A stretch of DNA of 64,000 nucleotides from Rheinheimera sp. A13L (GTDB lineage Bacteria > Pseudomonadota > Gammaproteobacteria > Enterobacterales > Alteromonadaceae), in NCBI RefSeq assembly GCF_000217935.1, contig NZ_AFHI01000014.1, positions 1-64,000 on the forward strand, in the 5' to 3' direction. A model generated the notes under the pieces. It had not been told where the DNA came from. It did no database searches and saw only the letters and a program-made list of their open reading frames with translations. Of this stretch, positions 47,350-59,500 are shown in pieces (the first letter of the stretch is position 1; each line of letters opens with the position of its first letter). A program made the translations under genes and the position numbers.

Positions 47350-49173
47350 TTACTCCTTGTTCTTTTCCATTGAACCCACGCTGGCGGACAAGCCCTGATA
47401 ACGTTGTGGCGCATCGCGGCTTTCCCGCTCCAACTGACGTTGCAGCTCTTCCCTGCTTTGTTTTAGCAGTTGAATGTAGCTCTTTTCATCCTGCTGTTCA
47501 CGCACCAACTGCATTTTATCAAGCAGTTGATAGTTGGCCGCTCTGAACCTGTCTGCGAGTTCTTTGGCTTCATATTGCCCCATTCCCAATACAGACAACA
47601 CATCCCTGCCCTGGCGCAAAGAGGCTTCAAAGAGTTCACGCTCTATATGCTGCACTCCCATCTGGCGCAGCTGATACATATGCGCCACATCTTTGGCTCT
47701 GGCCATCAGGGTTAAATGAGGGAAATGCTGTTTTGCGCTAGCGACTATGGCATTGATAGCCTGCGCATCGTCCACTGCAATCACTAATACTTTAGCCCCT
47801 GCAGCACCAGCCGCTTCCAATACGTCCATGCGACTTGCGTCGCCGTAGTACACCTTGAAACCAAATTTGGTCATGGTTTGAATTGTGTCTGAATCGTGGT
47901 CCAGCACTGTAGGCACTATGCCATTGGATAACAACAAACGGCCTAAAATCTGACCATAACGGCCAAAACCAGCAATAATCACTGGGCTTTCGCTGTTCTC
48001 AACGTCACTGTCCTGCTGCTGTACCTGATTGTGTTGACGGGCAGCCCAGGCATCCTGCAGTTTCATCAGCAAAGGTGATACCGCAATAGATAAAGCAATC
48101 ACTAAATTCAGCATTGCACCTTCAGTGCCGGTTAACAGCGCTCCTGCTGTAGCCAAAGCCGCCAACACAAAAGCAAATTCACTGCCTTGCCCCAGCAATA
48201 CTGCGTAAATGAAACGCTCAGGCCCGGCAATTTTCAACACAGTAGCCACGCCATACAACAGCAGCAACTTTAAACCAACAAACAGCAGCAATAACAGACT
48301 GATCAGCTGCCATTGTGAGCTTAGCAACTGCATATTGATGCTGGCGCCAATAGTGATAAAAAACAAGCCTAAAAACAGGCCTTTAAAAGGTTCTAAGTCG
48401 GCTTCTAACTGATGACGAAACTCTGAGCTTGCCAGCAGTACTCCGGCAATAAAAGCACCTAAACCAGCCGACACACCAACAGCCGTCATCAGCTCCATCA
48501 CACCAATGACCAGCAATAAAGCCAGGCCTACAAATAACTCACGGGAGCCATAATGGGCAACCCAGTGCAGCAAGTAACCTATCAGATAACGACCGGTTAA
48601 AATAACAGCCACTACAGCAGCCAATGCAGGCAGAGCTTTAAATTCAGCAGTGCCTTCTGAAGGCGCTATTAAGCTCACCCCAATCAGTAATGGAATAGCC
48701 ACCATGTCCTGCAATAACAAAGCACCAAATACCGACTGCCCTGTGTGCGTGCCCATCAAATTGCGATCTTTCATCAGTTGCACCGCCACAGCGGTAGAAG
48801 ATAAAGCCAAAGCTAAACCTATAAAAACCGACAACGCATAGGACAAGCCTAAAAAGGTGGTCGCTATGGCGATCCCTGAAGCACAGACCACAAACTGCAA
48901 GGTGCCGAATAAAAATACTCTGTGCCGCATAGCCCAGAGCTTTTTCGCATCCAATTCCAGCCCTATGCTAAATAACATCAACACTACGCCCAGCTCTGCC
49001 AGCAGTTTAATATCATCGGTGTTACTGGCTACCGCCAAACCTGAAGGGCCTAAAGCAATGCCTGCCAACAAATAGCCAAGGACCACACCTAAACCAAAAC
49101 GTTTGGCTAAAGGCACCACCAGCACCATAGCGGCCAGGTAAATCATCAGATAAGTAAGCACATTAAGATGCAT
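47350..49173 (-). CDS. Kef-type potassium:proton antiporter (CPA2)
   Basis: A 607-residue KefB/KefC-type system. A 12-13-helix CPA2 antiporter domain (about 1-375) carries GSEFAFVLAALATAGAL, and a RCK/TrkA-N domain (about 395-520) carries IIAGFGRYGQILGRLLL. A basic, glutamine-rich tail ends the protein. Kef systems release potassium in response to glutathione adducts of electrophiles and so acidify the cytoplasm. The upstream gene overlaps it by 11 bases and encodes the flavodoxin-like ancillary subunit, as expected for KefB-KefG or KefC-KefF. Confidence 0.92.
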   Translation of the reverse strand: MHLNVLTYLMIYLAAMVLVVPLAKRFGLGVVLGYLLAGIALGPSGLAVASNTDDIKLLAELGVVLMLFSIGLELDAKKLWAMRHRVFLFGTLQFVVCASGIAIATTFLGLSYALSVFIGLALALSSTAVAVQLMKDRNLMGTHTGQSVFGALLLQDMVAIPLLIGVSLIAPSEGTAEFKALPALAAVVAVILTGRYLIGYLLHWVAHYGSRELFVGLALLLVIGVMELMTAVGVSAGLGAFIAGVLLASSEFRHQLEADLEPFKGLFLGLFFITIGASINMQLLSSQWQLISLLLLLFVGLKLLLLYGVATVLKIAGPERFIYAVLLGQGSEFAFVLAALATAGALLTGTEGAMLNLVIALSIAVSPLLMKLQDAWAARQHNQVQQQDSDVENSESPVIIAGFGRYGQILGRLLLSNGIVPTVLDHDSDTIQTMTKFGFKVYYGDASRMDVLEAAGAAGAKVLVIAVDDAQAINAIVASAKQHFPHLTLMARAKDVAHMYQLRQMGVQHIERELFEASLRQGRDVLSVLGMGQYEAKELADRFRAANYQLLDKMQLVREQQDEKSYIQLLKQSREELQRQLERESRDAPQRYQGLSASVGSMEKNKE

Positions 49174-49714
49174 GAGGAGTCCTGTGGTTCTCGTTCGCTA
49201 AAGCCAGTTGCTCCAGGCCCTGGCGAAATAACTCAGCGGCTTGAGTTGCGACTGCGGCGTCTGTTAATTCAGGCAACATTAACGGCTGTTGCCACCTCAT
49301 ACCACAAGACAAGGCCAACTGGCGCAAAGGGGTAAACATGCTTTGCAGATAACAAGGGTCCAATTCATGATGACTGGCTACAGCATGAGTAACCAGCCAA
49401 AAGCTTTTCCCCTGCAGAGACATTACAGCTTCGCCCGTATCGTTTTTGCCATAAGCCCAGCCATACTGAAACACTTTATGCAGGTACTGCACTAACAAAG
49501 CGGGCGGTAAGCCGCACTGCATAGGGTAATGCAGAACAATGGCACTGCTGCTTTGCAGCATTTTTCTTTCCAGGGCTACATCAATGTAAAAATCCGGATA
49601 CAACTGATACAACTCGCGCAGCTCCAGACCGGGCCAATGCTGCACAGCATTCAGTATTATTTGTTCCAGTCGTGCATGGTGAGCATAAGGATGCGCATAT
49701 AACAAGCTGATCAT
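49163..49714 (-). CDS. Kef ancillary NAD(P)H oxidoreductase (KefG/KefF-like)
   Basis: A 183-residue flavodoxin-fold quinone oxidoreductase. It starts ISLLYAHPYAHHARLEQ, where the FMN-phosphate loop lies, followed by ELYQLYPDFYIDV and LHYPMQCGLPPALLVQYLHKVFQYGWAY, the pattern of the Kef ancillary subunits. Those proteins bind the cytoplasmic domain of the antiporter and are needed for full activity. It overlaps the antiporter gene by 11 bases. Confidence 0.9.
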   Translation of the reverse strand: MISLLYAHPYAHHARLEQIILNAVQHWPGLELRELYQLYPDFYIDVALERKMLQSSSAIVLHYPMQCGLPPALLVQYLHKVFQYGWAYGKNDTGEAVMSLQGKSFWLVTHAVASHHELDPCYLQSMFTPLRQLALSCGMRWQQPLMLPELTDAAVATQAAELFRQGLEQLALANENHRTPHAS

Positions 49715-49930
49715 AACTGGCTGATTGTCCTTTAAAAGCAGTGATTACAGTGTTTATGAGTGCAGCTGATGTAGCAAGTTGAATCCATGACTTAGGTATA
49801 TTTTTTTTATGGAGTGACTAAAGCCAACCCGACCTTGTTCCTATAACATTTACTGTTTACAAAAAATAAACATGGCGTTACCTTATTAAGGTCCAATCAG
49901 GACTATTCAATTCAAATAAGGAAAATTGAG

Positions 49931-50329
49931 ATGAAAACGATCTTCGCTATTCTTGCGCTGCTGGCGTTAACTGTCAGTCACAATCTTTACGCTGCTCATG
50001 TGGAATGTGTGATCAGTGGTACACCTACTCAACAAACTTATACTGCACACTTCTGCTCCAGCCAAATCAATTCACAGCCAGGTGTTTACTTCCGTTTAGT
50101 GGCAGATAAACCAGTAGCAGAAGTGACATGGAATTACGGCGCACAACCTCAAGGCAACTGGAGTTGTGGCAGCAAGAACCAATGCAGCGTAACTTATCCG
50201 GGCGGCCCAGAAAACCACGGTTTCTCAGAAGCCACAGCCTGCGTCACCCGAGTGCTGTATACAGACAACACCTGGGAAAATGTCAGCCTCTGCGCCACAG
50301 GCACCTTCTACGGCCAGGCTGTGTTTTAA
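49931..50329 (+). CDS. Secreted cysteine-rich small protein
   Basis: A 132-residue protein with a clear signal peptide (about 1-21; ALLALTVSHNLYAA) and no membrane segment after it. The mature part has six cysteines at roughly regular spacing, enough for three disulfides, and is rich in Thr, Gly and aromatic residues, suggesting a small beta-rich extracellular domain. AAGGAAAATTGAG precedes the ATG. I do not recognise a family. It lies alone next to the old end of the CRISPR array. Confidence 0.7.
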   Translation: MKTIFAILALLALTVSHNLYAAHVECVISGTPTQQTYTAHFCSSQINSQPGVYFRLVADKPVAEVTWNYGAQPQGNWSCGSKNQCSVTYPGGPENHGFSEATACVTRVLYTDNTWENVSLCATGTFYGQAVF

Positions 50330-50341
50330 GCCGTCAGGCAC

Positions 50342-50377
50342 TGATCATCGCCGTATCATGGCGTCCGGCGATGATCA
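50342..50377. other. 12-pair hairpin after the secreted protein
   Basis: TGATCATCGCCG (50342-50353) and CGGCGATGATCA (50366-50377) are perfectly complementary with a 12-base loop. No U run on either strand. Probably the gene's 3' structure. Confidence 0.5.
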
Positions 50378-50421
50378 AAAGTTTCACAACTAAATAGCCC
50401 GCTGTAAGCAACAATGCAAAA

Positions 50422-50455
50422 CTGATCCACTCCAACAATTGAAATCTGATCCACT
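50422..50455. repeat. CTGATCCACT direct repeat (IS21-type end?)
   Basis: CTGATCCACT occurs at 50422-50431 and 50446-50455. Multiple short repeats of a TGATCCAC type are seen at ends of some IS21-family elements. No transposase is present, so at most a remnant. Confidence 0.3.
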
Positions 50456-50497
50456 TGTTTTCTCAATAATACCTAATAGATCATCTTCCTTTACATT

Positions 50498-50530
50498 GTT
50501 TCAATCCACGCGCCCTGTGCGGGACGCGAC
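50498..50530. repeat. Solitary type I-C-like CRISPR repeat
   Basis: A 33-base segment beginning GTTTCAATCCACGCGCCC and ending GGGACGCGAC. The opening GTTTCAATCCACGC and the terminal GCGAC, with the GCG-CCC/GGG-CGC stem between, are those of type I-C repeats. Only one copy is present and no I-C cas gene is in the window. It directly adjoins the distal end of the I-F array. Confidence 0.6.
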
Positions 50531-50586
50531 GCGAGTGCTGGTGCGGCGGTCAACCAAGAGCTAACAACGGAGCTTCATGCTCTGTA

Positions 50587-53500
50587 TTTCTAAGTTGTCT
50601 GGTCGGCGGTGAACTAGTCAACAATACGGTTTTGGCCGCTGTAGTATTTCTAAGTTGCCTGTTCGGCAGTGAACCAGGGAACTGTTCCGAAACTTCCGGA
50701 TTAACTTTTCTAAGCTGCCTGTTCGGCAGTGAACGCAATATGGCGAGTCGGCCACTGAGTTTGTGCTTTCTAAGCTGCCTGTTCGGCAGTGAACAACGTC
50801 GCCCCGCAGAATGAACGACCCGCTTTTTTCTAAGCTGCCTGTTCGGCAGTGAACGGTGTCTGCTCAGCGATACGACGGTCTATTGTTTTCTAAGCTGCCT
50901 GTTCGGCAGTGAACTCAGGAATTGTGCCTGATAAAGATTCGGCTATTTTCTAAGCTGCCTGTTCGGCAGTGAACGCATGAAACCAACTTAATAGGCGCCA
51001 GAAACATTTCTAAGCTGCCTGTTCGGCAGTGAACGGCTAGTCGTTCCAATCGTGGCGACAATACCATTTCTAAGCTGCCTGTTCGGCAGTGAACTGAAAG
51101 ACCTGATGACCAGTGCCGCTGATTTTTTTCTAAGCTGCCTGTTCGGCAGTGAACGAAGTGATACACGGAAACGCCCTTACGCTTCATTTCTAAGCTGCCT
51201 GTTCGGCAGTGAACTTGTGCTGATTCGACACATACATCAGCTTCAATTTCTAAGCTGCCTGTTCGGCAGTGAACAACTTACCCGCCAGATAGTCTTTCCC
51301 CTTAGGTTTCTAAGCTGCCTGTTCGGCAGTGAACAAGCCGATTACTGTTGTTCACCCTGGCGAAGATTTCTAAGCTGCCTGTTCGGCAGTGAACTTATCG
51401 GCATCATCGGTATATCAGCTGCTTATTTTCTAAGCTGCCTGTTCGGCAGTGAACGAGGTACGGTTAGATCCGGCAATTGTGATTCGTTTCTAAGCTGCCT
51501 GTTCGGCAGTGAACGATTCCGGCACAGGCTTGCCGCACCAGTTGCATTTCTAAGCTGCCTGTTCGGCAGTGAACCGTATAAAAAGCAATTATGTTAGTCA
51601 GTGCCTTTTCTAAGCTGCCTGTTCGGCAGTGAACATGGCCTTGATATTCAGCGCGCTTGCTTTCAATTTCTAAGCTGCCTGTTCGGCAGTGAACTTAAAG
51701 CGTCTCGTAAACCGTCAACGTCAACATTTCTAAGCTGCCTGTTCGGCAGTGAACTTGTCTCAATTGAAAGGCCCGTCACTGATGACTTTCTAAGCTGCCT
51801 GTTCGGCAGTGAACACGGAGTTATTTTCTGTGCTTATGGTCCTACTTTTCTAAGCTGCCTGTTCGGCAGTGAACATATGCCTAACGACTGGTATCGCGCT
51901 CAGGAATTTCTAAGCTGCCTGTTCGGCAGTGAACCAAGTGTTCGGTGCAGAAGTGTTTAAAGTCTTTTTCTAAGCTGCCTGTTCGGCAGTGAACCAATGG
52001 CACTTTCAACAGCCCTGCGCCACTCATTTCTAAGCTGCCTGTTCGGCAGTGAACCCTGACAGCTAAGCGCCCAATTACTTGGGTTTTTTCTAAGCTGCCT
52101 GTTCGGCAGTGAACTTCTAACCAGCCCATCAGCGCCTATGGTTTTTTTCTAAGCTGCCTGTTCGGCAGTGAACGCGGTGTTGTTTCGGGCAGCATGGCAG
52201 CGATATTTCTAAGCTGCCTGTTCGGCAGTGAACGCTGTATGGCTGAGGCCATTAAGGCCAGTGGTTTTCTAAGCTGCCTGTTCGGCAGTGAACGGCTTAT
52301 ATCCTGGGAACGGATTGACGCTGCATTTCTAAGCTGCCTGTTCGGCAGTGAACCCGGAAGCCAGCAAAGACTTTACGAATGTCCGTTTCTAAGCTGCCTG
52401 TTCGGCAGTGAACTAAGCGTGAATTCCGTTAAATGTGTGGCCGTTTTTCTAAGCTGCCTGTTCGGCAGTGAACTTTGAAATTCCACTATCTATTGAAGAT
52501 AGTTTTTTCTAAGCTGCCTGTTCGGCAGTGAACTGAATACTGGCAGCGGCTTTTTCGTCGTTGCTTTTCTAAGCTGCCTGTTCGGCAGTGAACTTAACCA
52601 AACTCTATTGAATGGCACATTCTCTTTTCTAAGCTGCCTGTTCGGCAGTGAACGGCGATATCTTCTATGACCAGGTTAGGTTCGCTTTCTAAGCTGCCTG
52701 TTCGGCAGTGAACATGAAGCTGCCCCAGCTCATTGTTGCTGCACTCTTTCTAAGCTGCCTGTTCGGCAGTGAACATTGTGGCGACTGCAGCCCCTTTTCA
52801 GGTCAATTTCTAAGCTGCCTGTTCGGCAGTGAACTAGTTACTCAAGTTGCCAGCTTTACACCTTCCTTTCTAAGCTGCCTGTTCGGCAGTGAACTTGAAA
52901 AATGAATCTTCGGTATTTGTGATTCTTTTCTAAGCTGCCTGTTCGGCAGTGAACAAATATGGCCCTGTTTTACCGTCTGGCGTGGATTTCTAAGCTGCCT
53001 GTTCGGCAGTGAACAATGGAAAAATGGCAAAGATTGACCAACACCATTTCTAAGCTGCCTGTTCGGCAGTGAACAGTTAAAAAGCCCATGTCGGTTTCAT
53101 CAGCCTTTTCTAAGCTGCCTGTTCGGCAGTGAACTAAAACCGCAGTGAGTTGTCACGGAATAATGATTTCTAAGCTGCCTGTTCGGCAGTGAACAAATGC
53201 AGCAACACAATGACGGCAAAAACACATTTCTAAGCTGCCTGTTCGGCAGTGAACAAAATGAGTTGTTAGCTGTTTAGGAAACCAAAGTTTCTAAGCTGCC
53301 TGTTCGGCAGTGAACGCAAAATCAAAGCCTGTTACAGCATTTAACCTTTTCTAAGCTGCCTGTTCGGCAGTGAACACCTGTTAAACCAGTAGCAATTACA
53401 TTGGTCTTTTCTAAGCTGCCTGTTCGGCAGTGAACGTGGTGAAAGGGGCGCGCCTGGCGGTGACTCATTTCTAAGCTGCCTGTTCGGCAGTGAACTGTAA

Positions 53501-56500
53501 CTAAAAATACGTCATAACCTTTGTGGCTTTCTAAGCTGCCTGTTCGGCAGTGAACTACCATCAAGAGCTCTTACATCGTCAATACTTTTTCTAAGCTGCC
53601 TGTTCGGCAGTGAACCAGATCAACCAAATCACCTGCAGCGCTTTTGTTTTCTAAGCTGCCTGTTCGGCAGTGAACAGGCCCGTGTGGGCTACACACTGGC
53701 AATATTTTTTCTAAGCTGCCTGTTCGGCAGTGAACTTCTGAGGCATCAACTCGTTCACCATGGCGCTTTTCTAAGCTGCCTGTTCGGCAGTGAACTAGTA
53801 AAACGTGACATTGGTTTTTTCCTTCTGTTTCTAAGCTGCCTGTTCGGCAGTGAACTCATGCTCAGCGCATTCGCTTGAATGGTGGGTTTTCTAAGCTGCC
53901 TGTTCGGCAGTGAACATTTTTTATCTCAACCAGCTGACCTTCGAGCCTTTCTAAGCTGCCTGTTCGGCAGTGAACGCCAATGGCTTCGCGTATGCCCGTT
54001 CTGTCCATTTCTAAGCTGCCTGTTCGGCAGTGAACTATTTTCAGTTTATTGGTTTGGTGTTTGTTATTTTCTAAGCTGCCTGTTCGGCAGTGAACAGGGA
54101 CATTAGAGTAAACTCCTGAATAGATAGTTTCTAAGCTGCCTGTTCGGCAGTGAACAACGGCGCTATAACTTCGTTTAAATCCTGTATTTTCTAAGCTGCC
54201 TGTTCGGCAGTGAACACCAGAAATTAAGCACAGAGCCTATCCGATACTTTCTAAGCTGCCTGTTCGGCAGTGAACACTATTCGGTTAGAGATGAGTTCCC
54301 TAATCTATTTCTAAGCTGCCTGTTCGGCAGTGAACTCTGTGCTAGCAAACGTGCCGTCACCGTTGTATTTCTAAGCTGCCTGTTCGGCAGTGAACGATAC
54401 GTTATTTGATCGCATGGGCGGTAAATTTTTCTAAGCTGCCTGTTCGGCAGTGAACCGCAATAAAAGCGGATTTCGTAAACATACTATTTTCTAAGCTGCC
54501 TGTTCGGCAGTGAACAATACAGCGCCGTAATCTTCAAAGCGGCGACATTTCTAAGCTGCCTGTTCGGCAGTGAACCAATACCGACTACATGCAGTTGTGC
54601 GCTGGCTTTTCTAAGCTGCCTGTTCGGCAGTGAACTTTGAGTTGCCACCAGCGGCGTGGTAGCTTCTCTTTCTAAGCTGCCTGTTCGGCAGTGAACTGTT
54701 TGTGTGACAGCGGTCAGCACCGGTATTGTTTCTAAGCTGCCTGTTCGGCAGTGAACAGCGAAGATAATTAATTTAGGAGTTTGAGTATTTTCTAAGCTGC
54801 CTGTTCGGCAGTGAACTAAATGCTTGAGCCATAATTATTTCTCCAACGTTTCTAAGCTGCCTGTTCGGCAGTGAACCAATTCATATGTGCGATAAAGATT
54901 TTGTCTATTTTCTAAGCTGCCTGTTCGGCAGTGAACATCCTACCACTGTCAGCTTTGTATCTGGCGTATTTCTAAGCTGCCTGTTCGGCAGTGAACGCTA
55001 TCGAGCCGAGCCACAAGATTGTCCGCACTTTCTAAGCTGCCTGTTCGGCAGTGAACAGACTCGGCCAACGTGAACCAAATCACCAGTATTTCTAAGCTGC
55101 CTGTTCGGCAGTGAACATTTTGCGAACCAAGAGATGGTGTTCAGGTTCTTTCTAAGCTGCCTGTTCGGCAGTGAACTGCTGGCATCAACATTCCTGCAAG
55201 CCTGACTTTTTCTAAGCTGCCTGTTCGGCAGTGAACGTGGACTGCACAAACGATCAGCAATACAGCGGTTTCTAAGCTGCCTGTTCGGCAGTGAACTAGA
55301 TGTTATTGAGCTTTCATCAATGGGCGAATTTCTAAGCTGCCTGTTCGGCAGTGAACTGTACCTGATGCTAAACGCTATAGCATCAGGCTTTCTAAGCTGC
55401 CTGTTCGGCAGTGAACGGTATTTGATTTTTTAATTCGTAGATCTAGGTTTTCTAAGCTGCCTGTTCGGCAGTGAACAAGGATTGCTTGGTTGATTCATGT
55501 GGTTCTCCTTTCTAAGCTGCCTGTTCGGCAGTGAACTTTCAGGCTTAGTTAGCTGCATAGCGTCAGAATTTCTAAGCTGCCTGTTCGGCAGTGAACTTGT
55601 CAGATATGGACGCATTAGGATTGTCACTTTTCTAAGCTGCCTGTTCGGCAGTGAACCTATTCAGGCTAAGTAAAATCTTATTCGTGGATTTCTAAGCTGC
55701 CTGTTCGGCAGTGAACGCCTATTGTGGCGCTTATTCTTTGGATATGGTTTTCTAAGCTGCCTGTTCGGCAGTGAACTGATTGTCGGGCCTTCTGGTATCG
55801 TCTGCTTATTTCTAAGCTGCCTGTTCGGCAGTGAACTTCCGCCCGGCAGTACAGTTGCAGGAACTGGTTTTCTAAGCTGCCTGTTCGGCAGTGAACTGCT
55901 GGCATCAACATTCCTGCAAGCCTGACTTTTTCTAAGCTGCCTGTTCGGCAGTGAACTTTCAGGCTTAGTTAGCTGCATAGCGTCAGAATTTCTAAGCTGC
56001 CTGTTCGGCAGTGAACATTAAAGCCGAGGGTAAAGTTTGGCAGCGCATTTTCTAAGCTGCCTGTTCGGCAGTGAACAAATAGCGGCGAATGCTTCACCAA
56101 CGCTCATTTTTTCTAAGCTGCCTGTTCGGCAGTGAACTATGGGATTTGGTATGGCAGTTGGTCGATTGCTTTCTAAGCTGCCTGTTCGGCAGTGAACTTC
56201 GCTTGCTCCTAGCTTTGCGGCTCTGTATTTTTCTAAGCTGCCTGTTCGGCAGTGAACTTAAGCGTAAATTACTGGGTGTTGGTTCCCCTTTTCTAAGCTG
56301 CCTGTTCGGCAGTGAACAAGATGCTGAAGAAATAAAGTCGTTAATGTCTTTTCTAAGCTGCCTGTTCGGCAGTGAACTATTGCACCAGTTCGGCATATTC
56401 AGGAAAGCTTTTCTAAGCTGCCTGTTCGGCAGTGAACTCGCTGTTGGTTTTCTGGTGGCAGTTGCTGCATTTCTAAGCTGCCTGTTCGGCAGTGAACAGA

Positions 56501-59500
56501 AACAGCAATGAAGCTTTGCGTTCTGTTTGTTTCTAAGCTGCCTGTTCGGCAGTGAACCGCATGAGTGCGCCAGAGTTTACCGCAGCCGGTTTCTAAGCTG
56601 CCTGTTCGGCAGTGAACGTCACGTAGGCGTTAAAGTCTATTTACTTGGTTTTCTAAGCTGCCTGTTCGGCAGTGAACGGGTGACGCTGATCACGCAGTTC
56701 GCCTATCCCTTTCTAAGCTGCCTGTTCGGCAGTGAACGTTACTGTGATAGTGCGGACTTCCACTGGCTTTTTCTAAGCTGCCTGTTCGGCAGTGAACATG
56801 ACCAAGCCGGAGATAGACCGAAAGTTGGCTTTCTAAGCTGCCTGTTCGGCAGTGAACGGTGACGTTTTCGCACGCCCACCAGTCCAGTTTTTCTAAGCTG
56901 CCTGTTCGGCAGTGAACTACAGTTCAGACGCTGGCCACCAAATGAGCCATTTCTAAGCTGCCTGTTCGGCAGTGAACCTGCAGTGCATTCTCAGACTGGT
57001 GCTGTTATTTTTCTAAGCTGCCTGTTCGGCAGTGAACCGGTAAATACGCCGGCAGATTTCTTCCATCTTTTTCTAAGCTGCCTGTTCGGCAGTGAACGTG
57101 ACGCTAGAAACCTTGTGCAAAACGTTGGATTTCTAAGCTGCCTGTTCGGCAGTGAACCAGGTGCATCCGGAGTTTATAAACATCGGTCATTTCTAAGCTG
57201 CCTGTTCGGCAGTGAACGGTCTAATTCATCACTGTAGTACATCAAACTATTTCTAAGCTGCCTGTTCGGCAGTGAACCAGGGCTAACCTCTGCACTAGGC
57301 CCACAATCGTTTCTAAGCTGCCTGTTCGGCAGTGAACTGTCAGTTGATGGTGATGCTGTTGCGCTGACTTTTCTAAGCTGCCTGTTCGGCAGTGAACTGT
57401 GCATTCATCAAGAAGGTCTTGAGCAGACATTTCTAAGCTGCCTGTTCGGCAGTGAACAGGCGCTGCAACAAAGTTACGCCAATGATTGATTTCTAAGCTG
57501 CCTGTTCGGCAGTGAACATCGATTCTAAACGAGTGGCGTCTAAGTCATATTTCTAAGCTGCCTGTTCGGCAGTGAACGCTATTCTGCTTTATTCTTTCGC
57601 GTAAGGGATTTTCTAAGCTGCCTGTTCGGCAGTGAACGATCCAACAAAGCTAGGCGGTGTTCGCCATCATTTCTAAGCTGCCTGTTCGGCAGTGAACGAT
57701 ACGTTATTTGATCGCATGGGCGGTAAATTTTTCTAAGCTGCCTGTTCGGCAGTGAACCGTCCAAGCACGTTGGCAAGCACAGTGATGTTTTTCTAAGCTG
57801 CCTGTTCGGCAGTGAACGGTGGGTGGCGCACTAAGCTCATTTGCTGACTTTTCTAAGCTGCCTGTTCGGCAGTGAACGGACTCATCAACAAAGGGCTGGA
57901 CTTCTACATTTTCTAAGCTGCCTGTTCGGCAGTGAACAAACCAAGACACCATAATCAACGGCATTCAGTTTTCTAAGCTGCCTGTTCGGCAGTGAACTCT
58001 TTTTCTGGATCTTCGCCTTCTTCGTCCGTTTTCTAAGCTGCCTGTTCGGCAGTGAACAGATAGTGTCGCTCAGTCGTTATTATCCCGTTTTTCTAAGCTG
58101 CCTGTTCGGCAGTGAACCCAAAGAACACAGGGAGGGCCAGAAGGAGCTTTTTCTAAGCTGCCTGTTCGGCAGTGAACCCATCCTCCAAATAAGACACGGG
58201 CGCTTGTGCTTTCTAAGCTGCCTGTTCGGCAGTGAACTCTGGAATAAGCACAAGGCCGTTCAAGATATGTTTCTAAGCTGCCTGTTCGGCAGTGAACCGG
58301 TGCGTCTATGGTTGACTGGTTTGGTCGCTTTTCTAAGCTGCCTGTTCGGCAGTGAACTACTTGTCGGCACTCAGACAGGCGTTAAGGCTTTTCTAAGCTG
58401 CCTGTTCGGCAGTGAACGAAGGCTCAACGCGCCGCCGAATCACCGAAGCTTTCTAAGCTGCCTGTTCGGCAGTGAACTAACGGCCGTAGACTTTGCCTTT
58501 TCTTGCTCTTTTCTAAGCTGCCTGTTCGGCAGTGAACGCGTGGATAACACAAGGGGATATACGTTGCTGTTTCTAAGCTGCCTGTTCGGCAGTGAACCTA
58601 AAAACGAAGCTGTAGCAGCTATGGAGCGTTTTCTAAGCTGCCTGTTCGGCAGTGAACCTGTATTCCCTGACGTTATCCCGCTTTGGTTTTTCTAAGCTGC
58701 CTGTTCGGCAGTGAACACCACAATAACGAATATGACATTAAATGCGTTTTTCTAAGCTGCCTGTTCGGCAGTGAACTAACAACAAGGCGCACGTTTATTG
58801 CAAGGACATTTCTAAGCTGCCTGTTCGGCAGTGAACTTGTCAAACGGCAAAACCGCATAAGGCATAGATTTCTAAGCTGCCTGTTCGGCAGTGAACGTTT
58901 AGTGACTCATTGGTCACGCAGTTGCCGTTTTCTAAGCTGCCTGTTCGGCAGTGAACATAAAAGGCCGAGAAGAAGCTAACAGTATCACTTTCTAAGCTGC
59001 CTGTTCGGCAGTGAACTAAAGCGTTTTGATTGCCTACACCTGTTTCTTTTTCTAAGCTGCCTGTTCGGCAGTGAACTACTGCTTTGGCAGCAAATCGGCC
59101 AACTCTCTTTTCTAAGCTGCCTGTTCGGCAGTGAACTTGCAAAGACAGGTGCAGGACTCGACGATGTATTTCTAAGCTGCCTGTTCGGCAGTGAACACGT
59201 TGAAAGCGGCAAGCGCGAGCTTTCCCTATTTCTAAGCTGCCTGTTCGGCAGTGAACCTGGTGTTGAGGTTTTTTATTTTGTTGATGATTTTCTAAGCTGC
59301 CTGTTCGGCAGTGAACGTTTTGGAGCAGAGTATAAAATTTACAGCACATTTCTAAGCTGCCTGTTCGGCAGTGAACTTTAGGCGCTGCAAGTTCAATTTG
59401 CTTTGCTTTTTCTAAGCTGCCTGTTCGGCAGTGAACACGGTTCTGGTTGGCAAAGTCGCGGGCCGTCTTTTCTAAGCTGCCTGTTCGGCAGTGAACCAGG

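Noticed and set aside
50342-50377. Perfect hairpin considered as an intrinsic terminator
   Set aside because: No U run on either strand; recorded only as a hairpin.
50422-50455. Considered calling an IS21-family insertion sequence
   Set aside because: Only two short repeats, no transposase or second end; kept as a low-confidence repeat.
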